This document shows, piece by piece, positions 6,401 to 8,322 of a stretch of DNA of 8,322 nucleotides. The DNA is from an uncultured Lachnobacterium sp. GTDB lineage: Bacteria; Bacillota; Clostridia; Lachnospirales; Lachnospiraceae. The position numbers and the translations under genes are program-made. The DNA lies in contig URYB01000103.1 in NCBI GenBank assembly GCA_900552085.1, positions 1 to 8,322 of the forward strand, given 5' to 3'. Position 1 is the stretch's first letter. Every line of letters begins with the position of its first letter. The notes under the pieces are model-generated. The model was not told the DNA's origin. It worked only from the letters and a program-made list of their open reading frames with translations, and searched no databases.

Positions 6401-7973
6401 TTGAGGTATCTTTCTGGGAGAGTGTAAGGTTGTCTAAGTATATGGCTCCTTTGTAGTCTGTCTTATTACCAACAATACTAACAGTCAATTCTTTTACCGA
6501 ACTATCTGTTGGTGTAATATTCATTGAAACCGTAACCTGCTGATATCCATTGCCAAGATCTTTTGCATTTGAAATGTCAACATCTCCATATACATTAATA
6601 ATCTCATTCTTATCAGTTTCACTATCCTTTGCATAAAATTTCATTTGTGTATCCGGCATCTTATCGATTGGATAAATCAAGTCCACACTAACCTGATTAT
6701 AATTTTTTATGCTTACAGCTTCAGTTGCAGTATATTTAACTTTTGCCTCACTCCAGGTTTCAGTTGCATTTTTTGAATAATCTACGTCTACTTTTAATCT
6801 TTGGTTGTCTTTATCATAAGAGATTTCTGGTCCAGTCACCGTATCTCCACCATGTGTATAGTTCCAACCACCTTCTGAATTCCATTTTTCAAAATCTGCT
6901 TCTGTAGACAAGTCTGAAAGGACAGTTGGCTTCTGTTTATCTAATGTTGGTTTTTCAGAAGTTAAATTTGTAACTGCTACATTTGAAAACGTAACATTAC
7001 CTTTGAATCCCACTCCAACAACAACGAAATCAATTTCCTTTAAGGTATCAACAGCTTTGCCAGCAAATGATATTGTGATATCTGCAGAATATGTATCTGC
7101 ATCCTCATTTTTTGTAAATGCATCCTGCTTTAATTCCTTACAATCCTGACTATCAGTCCATGTTGACTTGTCACCTTTTGTAACACCTTGAATTTTAATA
7201 TATTTGCCTTCGGTAAGTGTGTTATATGCATCTTCACTTAACGTCACCTTGGCAGCCAGTTCATAATCTTCGGTAAGCTGGAGACTATTTATGGCTGAAT
7301 CATATGTAAGGATTACTTTCTTACCATCACCCCACTCTTCTTTCGTGAATGTGCTAAAATCAATACCTGTAGCTATTTGCTGCTGTTTGCTATTGTATAT
7401 TTCTTTACGTGTAACGGCGGCTGGAGTCTCTTCGTTTTCGATTTTCACATGCTCACATGGGATATTTTCCTTCAACCTTTTTTCTACAATCTGGAATTCA
7501 ACTGCCCATAATTCAGCTTCTTCATCTGCTGAAAATGTAGTTTTTATACTTGCTACATATTTTCCATTTTCCAAACTAAAATCAGTAGGCTTTAAATCCG
7601 TAATACTTCCATCTTTCCAAGCCCAATCTTTATTTTTCGCATAAGACTTCAATTTAAAATATCCATCAGTTCTCAAAGTACTGAAATCTTTTTCGCTGAT
7701 ACTAATTTTTGCCTCTACAGAGTACTTTTCTCCAACTTTATGCTTCGAGTTTTCTTGCGAAAAGCACACCAGTTCCGGAGGATTTTCCCATACTTCTGTA
7801 TCACCAAATTTTACATTTGTTGTTATTGATGTGTCACTTTCATATACAACACCACTTGTCTCTGCCGCATACACTACCTCATTCTGCAAAAATGTCATTG
7901 CCTGTGGTGTGAGCGATCCCATCATTGTTGCTGCCAATGTAATGGCAACGATTCTTTTACCTAACCTTCTCAT
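3408..7973 (-). CDS. Secreted multimodular endo-beta-1,4-mannanase, GH26 with CBM27- and CBM23-like modules
   Basis: This 1521-residue exported enzyme should cleave internal beta-1,4-mannosidic bonds of mannan, galactomannan or glucomannan. Order: signal peptide 1-37 (MRRLGKR, hydrophobic core, VVYAA); two related unassigned modules ~45-185 and ~200-340; CBM27-like ~350-520, ending AIYLDNLTLSQ; GH26 ~545-925; Ig-like spacer ~955-1046; CBM23-like ~1054-1220 (VLEDFDYYSG to IYFDGIQAVN); Thr/Pro/Gly linker ~1235-1270; Lys/Thr-rich module ~1276-1425; Big_2 ~1445-1521. GH26 is recognised from FGHQND, FRPYHENTGTWFWWG and AISECG. Glu732 (bases 5778-5780) should be the acid/base and Glu842 (5448-5450) the nucleophile; their 110-residue separation is typical of GH26. 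No LPXTG motif or C-terminal membrane helix is present, so it is either released or held by Big_2 or carbohydrate contacts. It is much longer than single-domain GH26 enzymes (~350-450 aa). It is probably monocistronic, with a promoter at 8050-8078 and a terminator at 3347-3378. No other mannan-utilisation gene is in view. Confidence 0.95.
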   Translation of the reverse strand: MRRLGKRIVAITLAATMMGSLTPQAMTFLQNEVVYAAETSGVVYESDTSITTNVKFGDTEVWENPPELVCFSQENSKHKVGEKYSVEAKISISEKDFSTLRTDGYFKLKSYAKNKDWAWKDGSITDLKPTDFSLENGKYVASIKTTFSADEEAELWAVEFQIVEKRLKENIPCEHVKIENEETPAAVTRKEIYNSKQQQIATGIDFSTFTKEEWGDGKKVILTYDSAINSLQLTEDYELAAKVTLSEDAYNTLTEGKYIKIQGVTKGDKSTWTDSQDCKELKQDAFTKNEDADTYSADITISFAGKAVDTLKEIDFVVVGVGFKGNVTFSNVAVTNLTSEKPTLDKQKPTVLSDLSTEADFEKWNSEGGWNYTHGGDTVTGPEISYDKDNQRLKVDVDYSKNATETWSEAKVKYTATEAVSIKNYNQVSVDLIYPIDKMPDTQMKFYAKDSETDKNEIINVYGDVDISNAKDLGNGYQQVTVSMNITPTDSSVKELTVSIVGNKTDYKGAIYLDNLTLSQKDTSKDFVEITSKAGNGTTAKITTPDSIKITDSSANKSAKALYAYLQGLTINDQVLFGHQNDVNKSVNASASNGDVYDITGSVSGVFGIDSLGVVGTEAGGTSSEDALKKAVAASKKAAENGAIVTLSTHMPNFAADSLDGDKIKKNDDGSYDFYKCDFNESKVCTSNAIEEVLKEGSESNNKLNAYLDIIAEYATQLQNDNIPVIFRPYHENTGTWFWWGAQNSAESYKSLYRYTKDYLENKGVHNMLYVYSPNGPLESKDEYMSRYPGDEYVDILAFDYYDDYSSTSEAYDDSYFTSLNKTCQIVSELASEKGKLSAISECGVRVTRQGSSEGLAIKDNPIKGQNWYQKVSDVAKNNNMPYYLVWANFGDTNFYVPYKTDDTHGQELINEFINYYNDDSSVFGKGTGFKDYVSKFDNTNCKTETYDEAKGYMVSPFDMAEITVLTELKAVVKNADSVSFVVKGEKTVTLDATKGSADSYSATLTADAIKKAGGEAGVDTATITLVAKKGNKTTEFSTIKNISIGKKKPVAPANVLEDFDYYSGSDDLVSASYTGNSAGGCSSSFKLDSTNKKDGTYGGAFNYKLKTTGSEVWTGQVKALANTDFSAYNALKFWVKLDGKGQKVVVQLQAGGNDYEVFLNNLSTTAGSYELTIPFSSFKGKNVGTLNPNSITALGIWCNSIGAVDVNSTIYFDGIQAVNATGTTTKVENGFVIADTNSGNNGGSTGGSTTTPGTTTPGKPSSDTKTETSTETKPDGTKIETTTTTKEDGSVTKKSEITDASGKKTATVTVKTDAAGKTTASASVISMTKSGAKTTISADAVKKITEAAGTKDVEVSQKVVDAKGKTLYTVKADASDLKAGKKLTLVKYNEKTKQYTVVTKKDYKVSKSGNVNVSIKDKGTYKLVDQKEANVITKNILSTVKAENKTKNVKKDQKTTMALSSELDMTNVSKITYSSSKKSVAKVDKNGKVTAKKAGTATIKAKVTLKNGKTKTVTMKVTVK
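7008..7736 (-). repeat. Tandem pair of related N-terminal modules in the mannanase
   Basis: Residues ~80-163 and ~233-322 of the mannanase align by eye. Both begin with a Y(S/E)(V/L)xAK(I/V)(T/S)(I/L)SE strand, continue with a segment containing a Gly-Tyr/Lys-Tyr and alternating hydrophobics (DGYFKLKSY against EGKYIKIQG), a Trp-containing loop (DWAWKDG against STWTDSQ), then a Leu-Lys-x-x-(D/A)F turn and a closing strand pair (ASIKTTF against ADITISF). The similarity is clear but distant, pointing to an old internal duplication. The beta-rich pattern and position before a CBM27-like module suggest carbohydrate-binding sandwiches; that is inference. I cannot assign them to a named CBM family. 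Confidence 0.6.
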
Positions 7974-8022
7974 AATTCATATTTCCTTTCTTCTCGTTAC
8001 TACGAAGAGAGGTCCTACCCAT
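7957..8022 (-). other. Candidate leader ORF (21 codons) overlapping the mannanase start
   Basis: An ATG at 8020-8022 on the minus strand is preceded by GAGGGG with an 8-nt spacer. It opens a 21-codon frame beginning MGRTSLRSNEKKG and ending at TAA 7957-7959, 17 nt inside the mannanase gene in a different frame. The peptide is basic and polar with no recognisable family, and has no run of one amino acid as in classical attenuators. If translated, ribosomes would end just past the mannanase start, which could couple or compete with its translation. A chance ORF of this size is quite possible. Confidence 0.25.
7984..7990 (-). promoter_or_regulatory. Ribosome binding site of the mannanase gene
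   Basis: GAAAGGA on the minus strand lies 10 nt before the ATG at 7971-7973. A second ATG at 7978-7980 lies only 3 nt after it and is in a different frame, opening a 7-codon reading that overlaps the gene start. The ATG at 7973 is preferred because it gives a textbook signal peptide. The spacing is longer than ideal for the real start. Confidence 0.6.
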
Positions 8023-8038
8023 TTGCTTTGCCCCTCTT
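8005..8038 (-). promoter_or_regulatory. 5'-UTR stem-loop of the mannanase mRNA
   Basis: On the minus strand AAGAGGGG (8031-8038) pairs with CCTCTCTT (8005-8012), giving eight base pairs with one G-U, around an 18-nt loop. It begins only about 5 nt after the predicted transcription start, a position typical of 5' stabilising hairpins. Its upstream arm contains the GAGGGG that would serve the candidate leader ORF, and the loop contains the leader ATG, so folding would hide that start. Confidence 0.4.
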
Positions 8039-8049
8039 AAATTAATTTA

Positions 8050-8078
8050 ATTATATTTGCTTTGTTAATTTAAGTCAA
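8050..8078 (-). promoter_or_regulatory. Near-consensus sigma-A promoter of the mannanase gene
   Basis: Minus-strand TTGACT (8073-8078), a 17-bp spacer and a perfect TATAAT (8050-8055) match the vegetative promoter consensus at 11 of 12 positions. The predicted start is near 8043, giving a leader of about 70 nt. The surrounding 8040-8170 stretch is extremely AT-rich, which fits an UP-element context. Such a strong core promoter suggests that control is by repression or upstream factors instead of weak promoter recognition. Confidence 0.85.
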
Positions 8079-8173
8079 TTATTAGTTAATTTGTTTTTTC
8101 TTTTTTGTTACTTTCTACCTTACATTTTTATTTTTTAGTTCATTTTCGGCCCATAAATTATAAATTTTGCACA

Positions 8174-8189
8174 TGGTACCTAGGTACCA
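8174..8189. promoter_or_regulatory. Perfect 16-bp palindrome, candidate operator upstream of the mannanase
   Basis: TGGTACCTAGGTACCA is its own reverse complement over all 16 bases and also contains two head-to-tail GGTACC units. It is centred roughly 140 bp upstream of the predicted mannanase start site, between the preceding gene's terminator and the promoter. A related sequence, TGGTACTTTGGTCTAA (8202-8217), matches it at 11 of 16 positions. The arrangement resembles a dimeric regulator's binding site with a secondary site. A TATAAT (8157-8162, minus strand) lies just downstream, but no good -35 accompanies it. It does not match the cre consensus for CcpA. Confidence 0.5.
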
Positions 8190-8224
8190 ATTTTCAACAT
8201 CTGGTACTTTGGTCTAATCTCAAG

Positions 8225-8269
8225 AAAAAAAGACATATGGCAAGGTAAGAAATTCCCTGTCATATGTCT
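8225..8269 (-). terminator. Strong intrinsic terminator of a minus-strand gene beyond the right edge
   Basis: AGACATATG (8231-8239) pairs perfectly with CATATGTCT (8261-8269). The stem continues inward with a G-U, two more pairs, one mismatch and GG-CC (8244-8245 with 8255-8256), closing on a 9-nt loop. On the minus strand the hairpin is followed directly by seven T residues (8225-8231), the classic form. On the plus strand only ATTTTC follows, so action in that direction would be weaker. Confidence 0.85.
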
Positions 8270-8271
8270 AT

Positions 8272-8322
8272 TTTCAACCAATCATCATAAAGAACACCCG
8301 CCTATGCTTCCGTGAGCATTGC
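8272..8322 (-). other. Tail of the upstream minus-strand gene, reading frame not determined
   Basis: The terminator at 8225-8269 implies that a minus-strand gene or RNA ends in or just before this stretch. All three minus frames are open from the edge for a few codons: one ends with AMLTEA then TAG, one with NAHGSIGGCSL then TGA, one with FFMMIG then TGA. None is long enough to recognise. A short inverted repeat (ATGCT/AGCAT, around 8303-8318) is also present. No product can be named. Confidence 0.3.

Noticed and set aside
8157..8190. Second mannanase promoter using TATAAT at 8157-8162
   Set aside because: No acceptable -35 box at 15-19 bp; the nearest TTGGTA is 22 bp away and lies inside the palindrome. 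The promoter at 8050-8078 is far better.
1..8322. CRISPR array, insertion sequence, tRNA, rRNA or phage features
   Set aside because: No regularly spaced repeats, transposase-like ORF, cloverleaf or rRNA-like sequence was found on either strand.

Overview
The window looks like a chromosomal segment from a low-to-moderate-GC Gram-positive anaerobe, most likely a gut Lachnospiraceae (Clostridia). The reasons are strong AGGAGG-type ribosome binding sites, AT-rich promoters with near-consensus -35/-10 boxes, a multi-PAS/GGDEF/EAL protein with the degenerate 'FNIRRFKAIND' and 'EADHF' motifs of that family's signalling proteins, and a very large secreted GH26 mannanase with CBM27- and CBM23-like modules and a C-terminal Big_2 domain. 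I recall a similar architecture from Roseburia-type beta-mannan degraders. The species assignment is inference.

Layout. (1) At the left edge, on the plus strand, is the C-terminal end of pdxT, the glutaminase subunit of pyridoxal-5'-phosphate synthase. It ends at a long bidirectional hairpin terminator (221-263). (2) Converging on it from the minus strand is a two-gene unit: a PAS-GGDEF-EAL cyclic-di-GMP protein (543-3106) followed 10 nt later by an 85-residue heavy-metal-associated (HMA) domain protein (275-532). The Shine-Dalgarno of the HMA gene is built on the stop codon of the EAL gene. The EAL gene is frameshifted in this sequence: the well-supported start at 3106 with its SD and PAS N-terminus is in one frame, and everything after about 2870 is in another. 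The two frames meet at adjacent T6 and A7 runs. (3) An intergenic region (3121-3407) holds the EAL promoter, two tandem stem-loops and the terminator of the next gene. (4) The minus strand from 3408 to 7973 is one 1521-residue extracellular endo-beta-1,4-mannanase: signal peptide, two related modules of a kind I do not recognise, CBM27-like module, GH26 catalytic domain with both catalytic glutamates present, an Ig-like spacer, CBM23-like module, Thr/Pro/Gly linker, a lysine/threonine-rich module and Big_2. (5) Upstream (7974-8322) are a near-consensus promoter, a 5'-UTR hairpin with a possible leader ORF, a perfect 16-bp palindrome with a degenerate second copy, and a strong minus-strand terminator closing a gene that lies beyond the right edge.

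How they fit together. The mannanase appears to be a stand-alone, separately regulated gene for attacking plant or yeast mannans outside the cell. The EAL-HMA pair is a separate transcription unit. The degenerate GGDEF and intact EAL domain predict c-di-GMP hydrolysis, not synthesis. PdxT belongs to vitamin B6 metabolism and is unrelated to its neighbours. No CRISPR array, tRNA, rRNA, insertion sequence or phage gene was seen.
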